Part shown: positions 1-7,494 of the stretch, one piece after another
Position numbering within the stretch: the first letter of the stretch is position 1
Layout: each line of letters begins with the position of its first letter
Source of the DNA: an uncultured Lachnospiraceae bacterium
Lineage (GTDB): Bacteria; Bacillota; Clostridia; Lachnospirales; Lachnospiraceae
DNA: 63,785 nucleotides
Direction of reading: 5' to 3'
NCBI GenBank assembly: GCA_946414885.1
Contig: CAMKQH010000025.1
Coordinates: forward strand, 1-63,785
Program-made: the position numbers and the translations under genes
Notes under the pieces: model-generated
The model's input: the letters and a program-made list of their open reading frames with translations, nothing else
What the model was told of the DNA's origin: nothing
The model's database searches: none

Positions 1-183
1 TCCGCTCTCGAGGGGGCTTGCCTTCCCTTCCTTGGTTGGCTCCGCTCTCGAGGGGAAGGTTTGGGGTGTCTTTCTAGGTCGAATGGTTAGTAGAAAGACA
101 CCCCAAACCTAGCCCCGAGTCTTTCCACTACCCCCGTGCAAGCCCCCGAGTCTTTCCATCACCCCCGTGCAAGCCCCCGAGTT
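1..183. repeat. Nested inverted repeat with flanking tandem repeats, downstream of pncB
   Basis: A perfect 20-bp inverted repeat (57-76 and 91-110, loop 77-90) forms the centre. To its left a sequence beginning TCCGCTCTCGAGGGG occurs twice (1 and 41). To its right a 31-bp unit occurs twice in tandem (117-147 and 148-178), differing at two bases, and a third partial copy runs into the pncB stop. The left element CTCGAGGGGGCTTG (7-20) is complementary to CAAGCCCCCGAG on the right (139-150 and 170-181), so the flanks are inverted relative to each other. No T-run follows the hairpin, so it is not a standard terminator. No reading frame is supported. The left side is cut by the window edge. Confidence 0.85.
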
Positions 184-1401
184 CTACCTGTCATTCTCCA
201 TGCGCCACTTGATGGATCTCTGGAGGTACTTCACGTAGGCTTCGTTCTTGCACATACCCTTGCCGGGAGTGTCGGAGATCTTTGCCACGTCCATGCCGTT
301 GCAGGCCGTGGTCTTCATAACGATGTTGAGAGGTGCAACCTTGGTATCGTTTGCAATATAGGTACCAATTCCAAATGCCACTCGTGCGCGTCCGTTAAAG
401 TGCCGGAAAATCTCGTCAGCCTTCTTGAAGTCAAGGCTGTCGCTAAACAGCAGGGTCTTTGTCTTCGGATCGATCTTCATCTTCTCATAGTGTGCGATCA
501 TCTTCTCACCCCACTCAATGGGATCACCGGAGTCATGACGAACGCCGCTGAACAGCGTCGAATAAGTCTTGTCAAAGTCACGCAGGAAGCAGTCCGTGGT
601 AATGGCATCCGTCAAGGCGGTTCCGTTCAGTACGCCATACTCATCTACCCATGCGCGAAGTGCGTAGTAATTGGAGTATGCGGGATTATGCCTGTGGTCA
701 CCCTGTCCGGTACACATGATCCACTCATGTGCCATGGTGCCAACGGGCAGAAGCTGATACTTCTTTGCAAGGAACACGTTACTGGTTCCAACAAACTTGG
801 AAGCGCTGTGCAGCGTGTCATTCAAGTGAGAAAGCTTCTCCACCGCCAGTTCCTGTGCCTCGGCGGAAAGCCTTCTTCTCATGCCAAATTCCGAAAAGCT
901 TCCAATGTAGTACTTGTTGGTCTTCAGCCACTCATATTTCTCGTTCAGCTTCTCCTTAAAGCTATCCAGAAGCTCGTCATAATCATATTGCATTCTAAAG
1001 TACACTTCGTTGACGATCGCCAGCGTCGGGATCTCGTACATGGAGGTGTTCAGCCAGGTTCCTTCCGTCTCAATGGCCAGGCCGCACTCCGCATCCGTCG
1101 TAATGGTGAATTCATCATATCTGGGCTGCCAAAGTCTCAGAAAATCCACGTAGGAACGCTTAAACCATTCAATCCCCATCAAGTATTTCAGCTCGTCTTC
1201 AGTAAAGCGAAGCTCGCAGTATGCCTTGATCTGCTCCTTGATCTCCTCAACCATTTCCGCCGTGAACTTCACGTCCGTGTTTCTGCACTTAAAGCTCCAG
1301 GTCGTCTCATAGGAAGGGAACTGATGATAAATGGCCTGCCCCATGCTAAACTTGTAAAGATCGGTCTCTAATAAGGAATTGATGATTCTGGGTAACTTCA
1401 T
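184..1401 (-). CDS. pncB: Nicotinate phosphoribosyltransferase
   Basis: This 405-residue cytoplasmic enzyme joins nicotinate to PRPP, with ATP hydrolysis, to make nicotinate mononucleotide, the entry step of NAD salvage. The family signature is clear: TDLYKFSMGQA near residue 13, GTMAHE at 221-226 with the histidine that is autophosphorylated in this family (H224), and RHDSGDP at 288-294 for phosphoribosyl binding. The length is normal for bacterial PncB. The ATG is preceded by AGGAGG at good spacing. It is the last gene of the operon that starts at 2796, lying 34 bp after pncA, which supplies its substrate. It ends three bases from the repeat block at 1-183. Confidence 0.96.
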   Translation of the reverse strand: MKLPRIINSLLETDLYKFSMGQAIYHQFPSYETTWSFKCRNTDVKFTAEMVEEIKEQIKAYCELRFTEDELKYLMGIEWFKRSYVDFLRLWQPRYDEFTITTDAECGLAIETEGTWLNTSMYEIPTLAIVNEVYFRMQYDYDELLDSFKEKLNEKYEWLKTNKYYIGSFSEFGMRRRLSAEAQELAVEKLSHLNDTLHSASKFVGTSNVFLAKKYQLLPVGTMAHEWIMCTGQGDHRHNPAYSNYYALRAWVDEYGVLNGTALTDAITTDCFLRDFDKTYSTLFSGVRHDSGDPIEWGEKMIAHYEKMKIDPKTKTLLFSDSLDFKKADEIFRHFNGRARVAFGIGTYIANDTKVAPLNIVMKTTACNGMDVAKISDTPGKGMCKNEAYVKYLQRSIKWRMENDR

Positions 1402-1435
1402 GATAATATCCTCCTATTCCATAAAATGATTTTCG

Positions 1436-1945
1436 TTAGATGATTTCAATCTGGCAGGTCTGCATGGCAGCCAGCGCAGTCTTGTGGGTGTCAGGGGTAA
1501 CGCATGCGCAAAGGTTTGCAATGACCTTCACGGGTACTTCCGTTGCAAACGCCTTGATCAGCGTTGCATTATTCAAAACGCAGATGCCGGTGCACACGCC
1601 GCACAGGATCACCTCGTCCGGTGCTTCCTTGGCGATCTCTGCAGCAAGCTCCTTGCTTCCGAAGGTAGGCTTTTCGAACACCTGGCACTTCTCAGCGATG
1701 GCGCTCAGCTCAGGAATGATCTTCCAACCATCCGTACCCTTAATGCAGTGAGGAACGGGAAGCTTCTTTCCCTCCTGGGTATCCATGTAATTCTCCTGAT
1801 GCGTATCCTGGGTAAAGATCACGGTGCCGTCAAAGTCTTCCACGTATTTCACCATCTCAGGAACGATTGCCTGCGCCTCTTTGCTGCCAAGGCATCCAGT
1901 CACAAAATCATTTTGCATGTCGACAACGATCAAATATCTCTTCAT
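1436..1945 (-). CDS. pncA: Nicotinamidase (isochorismatase-like hydrolase)
   Basis: A 169-residue cysteine hydrolase of the isochorismatase fold, expected to deamidate nicotinamide to nicotinate for PncB. Visible family residues are D9 in VVDMQNDF, K92 in EKPTFGS, and C122 in VCTGICV, which fit the Asp-Lys-Cys triad. D47 and H49 in QDTHQEN and H66 are candidates for the metal site. It lies between the NrtR-like regulator and pncB on the same strand, which favours nicotinamide over isochorismate as substrate. AGAGGAGA sits just upstream of the ATG. The specific substrate is inferred from motifs and context. Confidence 0.92.
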   Translation of the reverse strand: MKRYLIVVDMQNDFVTGCLGSKEAQAIVPEMVKYVEDFDGTVIFTQDTHQENYMDTQEGKKLPVPHCIKGTDGWKIIPELSAIAEKCQVFEKPTFGSKELAAEIAKEAPDEVILCGVCTGICVLNNATLIKAFATEVPVKVIANLCACVTPDTHKTALAAMQTCQIEII

Positions 1946-2004
1946 AAGATTCTCCTCTCTTTCTGCCAGGTCTCCCTCAGCAAAAACTTCTTAATCATAT
2001 TTAC

Positions 2005-2796
2005 CTAGATTTCTTCTTCGTTGAGCTCTTCCGTCAGGGAATAAAGCATCGCGGGTCTTTTGGCATTGCTCTTTTTGTTTAAGGAACAAACCCTTCCGGC
2101 ATCCACGTAATCCCTTAAAAATGCTTTTCTAAAGTTGGCCAGATCCAGCTTCTCGTTCAAAATGCTCTCATAGATCACTTTCAATTCGGAAATGGCAAAT
2201 TCCTTCTTGTCTTTCAAGAGCCAAAAGGCATCCGGTTCGTATTTGATCCTGCTCCGAAGCCTCTTGATGGCCATCCGGATGATCTTCGCGTGGTCAAAAG
2301 CCAGGTCTTCCTCCCGCACCAGCGCTGAATCACTTTGGAACGTCATGCCGTCAACGTCATAGGAAATCCGGAAAACCTCCGCCTCCCAAGCATCATCTCC
2401 CGCCCTGACCTTAAGGCTTCCCTTCGGTACCAGCGCCGTGTATGCCACGGATACCACGTGCATCCTCGGATCCCTTCCCGGTTGACTAAAGGTATACAGC
2501 TGTCTCAGGGATACGTCCTGCACGCCTGTCTCTTCAAAGAGCTCGCGCCTTGCAGCCTGTGTCACGGACTCTTCATCCGTATTCATGAAGCCGCCGGGCA
2601 ATGCCCATTTCCCCTTGTAGGGATAGCCGCCTCTTTTGATCAAGAGGATGCAGAGCTGATCCTGTTCATCCACGGTAAGCGTTACCACGTCTGCCGTCAC
2701 GGATGGTTTCTTGTATTTGTCCGGATCGTAATTCTCAAGAAATTCCTTTTCTTCTGCGGATATCTGGCCAGATCTAAGGTATTCACTGTCCTTCAT
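2005..2796 (-). CDS. nrtR: NrtR-like NAD regulator: Nudix domain plus winged helix
   Basis: The 263-residue protein has a Nudix domain (about 30-165) followed by a winged-helix region (about 170-255), the layout of NrtR repressors that sense ADP-ribose and control NAD genes. The Nudix box reads GGFMNTDEESVTQAARRELF; compared with the G-x5-E-x7-RE consensus it has one extra residue, so catalysis may be impaired and the domain may act only as a sensor. The ATG at 2796 is chosen because it has a strong GGAGGGGG site; an earlier ATG at 2892 would place the coding region over the promoter. It is first in the pncA-pncB operon, and a palindrome overlaps its own promoter. Confidence 0.82.
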   Translation of the reverse strand: MKDSEYLRSGQISAEEKEFLENYDPDKYKKPSVTADVVTLTVDEQDQLCILLIKRGGYPYKGKWALPGGFMNTDEESVTQAARRELFEETGVQDVSLRQLYTFSQPGRDPRMHVVSVAYTALVPKGSLKVRAGDDAWEAEVFRISYDVDGMTFQSDSALVREEDLAFDHAKIIRMAIKRLRSRIKYEPDAFWLLKDKKEFAISELKVIYESILNEKLDLANFRKAFLRDYVDAGRVCSLNKKSNAKRPAMLYSLTEELNEEEI

Positions 2797-2833
2797 CCAT
2801 CCCCCTCCTCTCTCGTGGTATCTTTTACTATTT

Positions 2834-2852
2834 GTATAATAGTACATTATAC
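2834..2852. promoter_or_regulatory. Palindromic operator, probable NrtR site
   Basis: The palindrome GTATAATAGTACATTATAC has 7-bp arms (GTATAAT and ATTATAC) around a 5-bp centre. It covers the -10 hexamer of the nrtR-pncA-pncB promoter, so a bound repressor would block RNA polymerase. That NrtR binds here is inferred from its position upstream of its own gene and from the usual autoregulation in this family. Confidence 0.7.
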
Positions 2853-2864
2853 CATCATTGTCAA
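2836..2864 (-). promoter_or_regulatory. SigA-type promoter of nrtR-pncA-pncB
   Basis: On the minus strand TTGACA (2859-2864) is followed by exactly 17 bp and TATTAT (2836-2841). This is an almost perfect housekeeping promoter about 40 bp ahead of the nrtR start. Confidence 0.82.
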
Positions 2865-2873
2865 GAGGAAAAT

Positions 2874-2917
2874 AAAAAAATCTCGTAAGCACTTAGAAAA
2901 GTAATCTTACGAGATTT
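2874..2917 (-). terminator. Intrinsic terminator after tRNA-Glu
   Basis: On the minus strand ATCTCGTAAG pairs with CTTACGAGAT across a 16-nt loop, and a T-run follows. It begins a few bases after the tRNA 3' end and insulates the tRNA from the nrtR promoter. Confidence 0.85.
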
Positions 2918-2920
2918 CCG

Positions 2921-2992
2921 CAGCTGATAGGGGAATCGAACCCCTGTTTCCGCCGTGAGAGGGCGGCGTCTTAACCGCTTGACCAATCAGCC
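2921..2992 (-). tRNA. tRNA-Glu, anticodon CTC
   Basis: A complete cloverleaf can be read on the minus strand: acceptor stem GGCTGAT with ATCAGCT, anticodon stem CCGCC/GGCGG around loop CTCTCAC, T-arm GGGG-TTCGATT-CCCC and discriminator G. The anticodon is CTC (reads GAG), so this is the accessory glutamate isoacceptor and not the usual TTC one. The first acceptor pair is a G-T wobble. CCA is not encoded. It has its own promoter and terminator. Confidence 0.9.
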
Positions 2993-3031
2993 ACACCGTT
3001 ATTTTGTGTTCCGCATCTGCGGTACTTTTGT

Positions 3032-3060
3032 ATATTACACTATCTCGAAAAAAATTGCAA
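3032..3060 (-). promoter_or_regulatory. Promoter of tRNA-Glu
   Basis: TTGCAA (3055-3060) and TAATAT (3032-3037) on the minus strand are 17 bp apart, with the tRNA 5' end about 40 bp downstream. Confidence 0.65.
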
Positions 3061-3078
3061 GTATTTTTTTAATAATTT

Positions 3079-4059
3079 CTACAATTTTTCTCCGAAATAG
3101 CTTTTATACCCTTCTCCATAGATCTCCGTGGCATTCGTAACGATCAAAAAGGCCTTGGGATCCTCTTCCTTTACGATGGCTTCCGCCCTGGGAGAAAGGG
3201 GTTTTCTCAGAACGCAAAAAATCACCTGCTTTTCCTTACCGCTGTACGCTCCCGCGCCTTCAAAATACGTAACGCCCACGTCCAACTCTTCCAAAAGCCT
3301 TTTCGCGATCTCTTCCGGATGGTCGCTGATAATGTAGATCAGCTTCGCCCCATCCCTTCCGTACAGCACCAGATCCAGCACAAAGGAAGTCACGCCCACG
3401 CTGATGCCGGCATAAAGCGCCCTTTCGACATCCCCAAAGACAAATGCCGAGGCAGTCACCACGATCACGTCCAGGCCCAGCATCAGCATTCCCGTCTTCA
3501 GGTAAGGCATCTTCTGGCGAAGATATTTCACGATAATGTCCGTACCGCCGGTCGTGGAACCGGCATGAAACGTAAGCCCCAGCCCAACTGCGGTAAGGCT
3601 TCCGCCAACAAGTGCCGCCAGCAATGGCTCCTGCGTCACCGCCGGATATTGCCGGAACAGATTGACAAAGGTGGATGCAAGCGTCGTTGAAAAGATGGTG
3701 GAGATCATAAACTTAAGGCCAAACTGCCATAGTCCGAACAAGAAGATCGGAACGTTCATGATCAGCATCAGCGTACCAGTCTCCAAGGGCAACACGCGGT
3801 TCAAGATCACGGCCGTACCTGCCACGCCGCCGGGCGCCAGCATGTTTGGATCCAGAAAAAGTCCAATGGCAATGCCGTAAATTGCCGCCGCCAGCGTCAT
3901 CACCACGTAATCCAAAACCCTGCGGACACCGCGATGCTTTGATCCATTTGTTGGCATCGTCTTCCAGGGCATGTTCCGCTTCGCTTTTTCAACGTTCCCT
4001 GCATCCGTCCCACTTGCTTCTCTTTTCGTTGTTTTCTTTAATGCCTTCTCTTCCTTCAC
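3079..4059 (-). CDS. YitT-family membrane protein (DUF161 + DUF2179)
   Basis: A 326-residue protein with a charged N-terminal tail of about 45 residues, about five hydrophobic segments (roughly residues 50-230), and a C-terminal soluble domain of the DUF2179 type ending near the cytoplasmic face. Glycine-rich motifs such as APGGVAG and STTGGTDI are typical of YitT proteins. The transported or sensed molecule of this family is not known. The GTG start at 4059 is chosen because AAGGAG lies seven bases upstream; no ATG near the start has such a site. It follows ilvA by 44 bp and is probably cotranscribed with ftsY and ilvA. Confidence 0.85.
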   Translation of the reverse strand: MKEEKALKKTTKREASGTDAGNVEKAKRNMPWKTMPTNGSKHRGVRRVLDYVVMTLAAAIYGIAIGLFLDPNMLAPGGVAGTAVILNRVLPLETGTLMLIMNVPIFLFGLWQFGLKFMISTIFSTTLASTFVNLFRQYPAVTQEPLLAALVGGSLTAVGLGLTFHAGSTTGGTDIIVKYLRQKMPYLKTGMLMLGLDVIVVTASAFVFGDVERALYAGISVGVTSFVLDLVLYGRDGAKLIYIISDHPEEIAKRLLEELDVGVTYFEGAGAYSGKEKQVIFCVLRKPLSPRAEAIVKEEDPKAFLIVTNATEIYGEGYKSYFGEKL

Positions 4060-4103
4060 AATGACTCCTTGGGAAAGCCACTGCAAACGTCAGAAGCTTT
4101 CCA

Positions 4104-5333
4104 TTAAATATTTGTGCGGACAAGTCTCGGCTTATAGCCTTCCTTCTCCAACGTTTCCATAATGCGGTTTTTGTGCTCCGTGCCAAATGCCTCCATGGTG
4201 ATGCGAAGCTCCACTGCGGCATTTCTGTTGATGGATACAAACTGATTGTGCTCCAGCTTGATCACGTTGCCATTCTCTCTCGCGATGATGCCGGATACGC
4301 GATGCAACTCGCCCGGCTTGTCCGGAAGCAGAACGGATACGGTAAAGATCCTGTCGCGGAAGATCAGTCCCTGCTGCACCACGCTGCTCATGGTGATCAC
4401 GTCCATGTTACCGCCGCTTAAGATGGAAACGATCTTCTTGTCCTTTACGTCCAAATGCTTCAGCGCGGCAACCGTGAGCAATCCGGAATTCTCCACGATC
4501 ATCTTGTGGTTCTCCACCATATCGAGGAAGGCAACTACAAGCTCCTCATCCTCCACGGTGATCACGTCGTCCAGATTCTTTTGGATATAAGGGAAAAGCT
4601 TACTGCCGGGCGTCTTTACCGCCGTGCCGTCAGCGATGGTGTTGACCACGGGAAGCGTCGTCACCTTCGCATTCTTTAAGCTCTCCTGCATGCAATTTGC
4701 ACCTGCGGGCTCCACGCCGATCACCTTGATCTTCGGATTTAAGAGCTTTGCAAGCGTGGAGACGCCCGTCGCCAATCCGCCGCCTCCTATGGGTACCAGA
4801 ATATAATCCACCAGCGGAAGTTCCTTGACAATCTCCATGGCAATGGTTCCCTGCCCGGTTGCCACCGTCAGGTCATCAAAAGGATGAATGAAGGTATAGC
4901 CGTGCTCGTCCGCCAACTCATATGCCTTAGCGCATGCCTCGTCATACACGTCGCCAAAAAGCACCACCTCGGCGCCGTAACTCTTCGTGCGATTCACCTT
5001 CATCAGCGGCGTGGTCGTCGGCATCACGATAGTTGCCTTCGCCCCATAACATTTAGCCGCATACGCAACGCCCTGCGCGTGATTTCCGGCGGAGGCCGTG
5101 ATCAAACCGCGGCTTCTCTCTTCCGGCGTAAGCGTGCTCATCTTATAGTATGCCCCGCGAACCTTATATGCACCCGTAAACTGCATGTTTTCCGGCTTTA
5201 AATAGATTTTATTTCCCGTCTGCGCACTGAAATAATCACTGTAAACCAGCTTCGTCTCCAGCGTCACCTTGCCAACCACTTCCGTGGCTTCCTCAAACTT
5301 CTCCAGCGTCAACATCTGCTCCGTCTCGCTCAT
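4104..5333 (-). CDS. ilvA: Threonine ammonia-lyase with ACT domain
   Basis: A 409-residue PLP enzyme that deaminates threonine to 2-oxobutyrate, which feeds isoleucine synthesis or fermentation. The PLP lysine is K57 in TGAYKVRGAYYKM, the phosphate-binding glycine loop is IGGGGLATG, and the C-terminal 75 residues (from about 330) form one ACT domain. This length and single ACT domain match the TdcB-like and short IlvA enzymes of Firmicutes. Biosynthetic and catabolic roles cannot be separated from sequence. It starts 13 bp after the ftsY stop with AAGGAG ahead of its ATG, so the two are probably cotranscribed. There is no branched-chain amino acid cluster nearby. Confidence 0.93.
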   Translation of the reverse strand: MSETEQMLTLEKFEEATEVVGKVTLETKLVYSDYFSAQTGNKIYLKPENMQFTGAYKVRGAYYKMSTLTPEERSRGLITASAGNHAQGVAYAAKCYGAKATIVMPTTTPLMKVNRTKSYGAEVVLFGDVYDEACAKAYELADEHGYTFIHPFDDLTVATGQGTIAMEIVKELPLVDYILVPIGGGGLATGVSTLAKLLNPKIKVIGVEPAGANCMQESLKNAKVTTLPVVNTIADGTAVKTPGSKLFPYIQKNLDDVITVEDEELVVAFLDMVENHKMIVENSGLLTVAALKHLDVKDKKIVSILSGGNMDVITMSSVVQQGLIFRDRIFTVSVLLPDKPGELHRVSGIIARENGNVIKLEHNQFVSINRNAAVELRITMEAFGTEHKNRIMETLEKEGYKPRLVRTNI

Positions 5334-5346
5334 CTCAAACTCCTTT

Positions 5347-6780
5347 TCATTCCTTGCTTTCGTCGGCCATCATATCATCCTCGCCAAGGTCCACGTCAAA
5401 GAGGGCGCGCACAAACTCATCAGGATCGAATTTCTGCAGATCTTGGGTAGTTTCACCAACGCCAATATATTTCACGGGAATGCCAAGCTCCGACTGGATC
5501 GCCACCGCGATTCCGCCCTTTGCCGTGCCGTCCATCTTTGTCAGCACAATACCAGTAAGATCCGTAACGTCGCCAAATTCCCTCGCCTGCGCCAACGCAT
5601 TCTGACCCGTAGTGCCATCCAGCACGATCAGGTTCTCGCGATGCGCGTCCGGATACTCCTTGTCAATAATGCGGTTCATCTTACGGAGCTCTTCCATCAG
5701 ATTCTTCTTGTTGTGCAGTCTTCCCGCGGTATCGATCAAAAGAACGTCAACGCCTCTTGCCTTTGCCGCATTCACTGCGTCATACACAACGCTTGCGGGA
5801 TCTGCACCCTCCTTGCCGCCGATCATGGGAACGCCTGCCCTTCTGGCCCACTCTGCCAGCTGGTCGCCTGCTGCCGCGCGGAACGTATCAGCCGCCGCGA
5901 TCAGCACCTTCTTCCCGTCATCCTTCAACTTCCAAGCAAGCTTACCCACCGTCGTGGTCTTTCCAACGCCATTGACGCCGATCACCATAATGATAGACTG
6001 CTGCGTCTCAAAATCATAAGCCGTCTCGCCGACCTCCATCTGCTCGCGGATGCTCTGGATCAGCAGATCCTTACACTCCACCGGCTTCTTCAAGTGACGC
6101 TCCTTCACCTGCTCCCTCAGACGCTCAATGATCTCCGTCGTGGAATTGACGCCGATGTCTCCCATGATCAGAATCTCTTCCAATTCCTCATAAAAGTCCT
6201 CATCGATCTCATTCGCCGTAAACAGCCTGTCAAATCCCCGGGCAATGTTGGCCCTCGTCTTCGCAAGCCCTTCCCGCAGCCTGGCAAAAAAGCCCTTCTT
6301 TTTCTCCTTTACGGTCCCTGCCTCTTCCTCAGCATCTTCCTCTTCAGTCTCATCCGTTACGACATCTTCGCCTTCAGCTTCTTCCTCACCATCCTCCGAA
6401 GCTACGCCTTCGCCATAACCTTCCGAAACCGCATCCTCACTGCCTTCAAAAGATCTTTCCCCGTCTTCACTGCTTCCAGATGCCGCACTTCCTTCCTCAA
6501 GCCCTGCGTGAACGAAATCATCATCCGGATCATGACCATAGGTTTCCCCGAATGACTGATTCCCATCCTCATCATACTTCACTACATACGGCGGCTCACT
6601 CTGAGGCACAGGAACATCGCCAGCTTCTCCACCCCACTCTTCCTCACTTGAAGAAACCGCGCCTTCCTCCGAATCCGCCTCTCCAGCCTCTCCGGCCTCA
6701 GCATCCGACTCCATGCCTTCCAACACTTCCTCTTCCGCCTGCTCTTCCTCTACCTTTTTCTTCTTCCAAAACTTCCACAT
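5347..6780 (-). CDS. ftsY: Signal recognition particle receptor FtsY
   Basis: A 477-residue SRP GTPase that docks ribosome-SRP complexes at the membrane. Residues 8-160 are very acidic, rich in Glu, Gly and Ser, and vary in length between species. The NG domain follows: KKGFFARLREGL begins the N domain near 161, then GVNGVGKTT (268-276), DTFRAAA (298-304), DTAGR (350-354) and TKMDG. It is preceded on the minus strand by the long repeat block at 6852-7482 and then smc. The usual Firmicutes order is smc-ftsY, often followed by ylxM-ffh; here ilvA takes that place. No good promoter was seen in the 70 bp before the ATG, so read-through from smc is possible. Confidence 0.96.
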   Translation of the reverse strand: MWKFWKKKKVEEEQAEEEVLEGMESDAEAGEAGEADSEEGAVSSSEEEWGGEAGDVPVPQSEPPYVVKYDEDGNQSFGETYGHDPDDDFVHAGLEEGSAASGSSEDGERSFEGSEDAVSEGYGEGVASEDGEEEAEGEDVVTDETEEEDAEEEAGTVKEKKKGFFARLREGLAKTRANIARGFDRLFTANEIDEDFYEELEEILIMGDIGVNSTTEIIERLREQVKERHLKKPVECKDLLIQSIREQMEVGETAYDFETQQSIIMVIGVNGVGKTTTVGKLAWKLKDDGKKVLIAAADTFRAAAGDQLAEWARRAGVPMIGGKEGADPASVVYDAVNAAKARGVDVLLIDTAGRLHNKKNLMEELRKMNRIIDKEYPDAHRENLIVLDGTTGQNALAQAREFGDVTDLTGIVLTKMDGTAKGGIAVAIQSELGIPVKYIGVGETTQDLQKFDPDEFVRALFDVDLGEDDMMADESKE

Positions 6781-6851
6781 AAACCAAATCTCCTAACTAC
6801 GCACTCTATCCCTAAACTTAAATTACCTTCCCATTCACCCGACCGCGCCGC

Positions 6852-7175
6852 CATGGTAATTTCCCTATCGCGCCGCAAATTAATTCCTTGCCCGCGCCGC
6901 TATGATACTTCCCTGCTCGCGCCGCTATGATACTTCCTTGCCCGCGCCGCTATGATACTTCCCTGCCCGCACCGCCAAATTAATTCCTTGCCCGCGCCGC
7001 TATGATACTTTCCTGCCCGCGCCGCCAAATTAATTCCTTGCCTGCGCCGCTATGATACTTCCTTGCCCGCGCCGCTATGATACTTCCCTGCCCGCGCCGC
7101 TATGATGCTTCCTTGCCCGCGCCGCCAAATTAATTCCTTGCCCGCGCAGCTATGATACTTCCCTGCCCGCGCCGA
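6852..7175. repeat. Tandem array of thirteen 25-bp GC-rich repeats (two alternating variants)
   Basis: Thirteen units follow each other with a 25-bp period (one unit is 24 bp). Each ends in a constant part like TTCCYTGCCCGCGCCGC and starts with one of two 8-bp variants: TATGATAC (eight units, one as TATGATGC) or CAAATTAA (four units). The first unit is divergent. The order from the first is divergent, B, A, A, A, B, A, B, A, A, A, B, A. No coding frame or ribosome site fits. The array lies between ftsY and smc. Confidence 0.92.
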
Positions 7176-7335
7176 CCAGACAATGCCCGCTTGGAACAAT
7201 TAGCCGGCAGCACTTAGCGAATCGATGACCTCAAAAGCCAATTCCTGAGGTTTATAACCGAAGGATTGGCTTTGCCTGAGGGCAGAAGATGAGCTTAGTG
7301 CAGTCCGAGCCGTTCCAAGCGGACATTGCCTGGAC
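7174..7335. repeat. Long imperfect inverted repeat with multi-stem core
   Basis: Outer arms 7174-7197 and 7312-7335 match in 21 of 24 positions. Inside are a second stem (7210-7218 with 7293-7301, one mismatch) and a third (7234-7242 with 7265-7273, perfect 9 bp). ACCTCA at 7228-7233 can pair with TGAGGT at 7246-7251, or its CCTCA core with TGAGG at 7277-7281 to extend the third stem. These choices exclude each other. It sits exactly between the two repeat arrays and could be an RNA element or a cruciform. Confidence 0.75.
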
Positions 7336-7338
7336 GGT

Positions 7339-7482
7339 GCGGACCATGAATTCAGGGGCGGCGCGGACCATGAATTCCAGGGCGGCGCGGACCATGAATT
7401 CCAGGGCGGCGCGGACCATGAATTCCAGGGCGGCGCGGACCATGAATTCAGGGGCGGCGCGGACCATGAATTCCAGGGCGGC
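7339..7482. repeat. Tandem array of six 24-bp GC-rich repeats
   Basis: Six units of 24 bp, GCGGACCATGAATTCCAG followed by GGCGGC, run from 7339 to 7482. Units 1 and 5 share the variant TTCAGGGG. A partial unit follows and the smc stop is 12 bp further. The unit resembles the reverse complement of the B-type 25-bp units at 6852-7175: both share GGCGGCGCGG next to a GAATT block, in opposite orientation. The period of 24 keeps frames open on both strands, but there is no start signal and the block is not taken as coding. Confidence 0.92.
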
Positions 7483-7494
7483 GCGGATGGGAAC

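Noticed and set aside
57..110. Ordinary intrinsic terminator of the NAD operon
   Set aside because: The stem is perfect and long, but no T-run follows on either strand and the loop is 14 nt.
136..1371. A 411-residue plus-strand open frame opposite pncB
   Set aside because: It lies antisense to a clear pncB, shows no family motif and no ribosome site. Similar long antisense frames occur opposite ackA, ftsY and the SHOCT gene because of the codon bias.
2797..2892. Longer NrtR protein starting at 2892
   Set aside because: It would place the N terminus over the promoter and operator, while a strong ribosome site stands before the ATG at 2796.
5269..6555. A 428-residue plus-strand frame opposite ftsY and the start of ilvA
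   Set aside because: It runs across two well-supported genes on the other strand and has no recognisable domain.
6852..7175. CRISPR array
   Set aside because: There are no unique spacers: the 25-bp units are continuous and only two 8-bp variants alternate. No cas genes are present.
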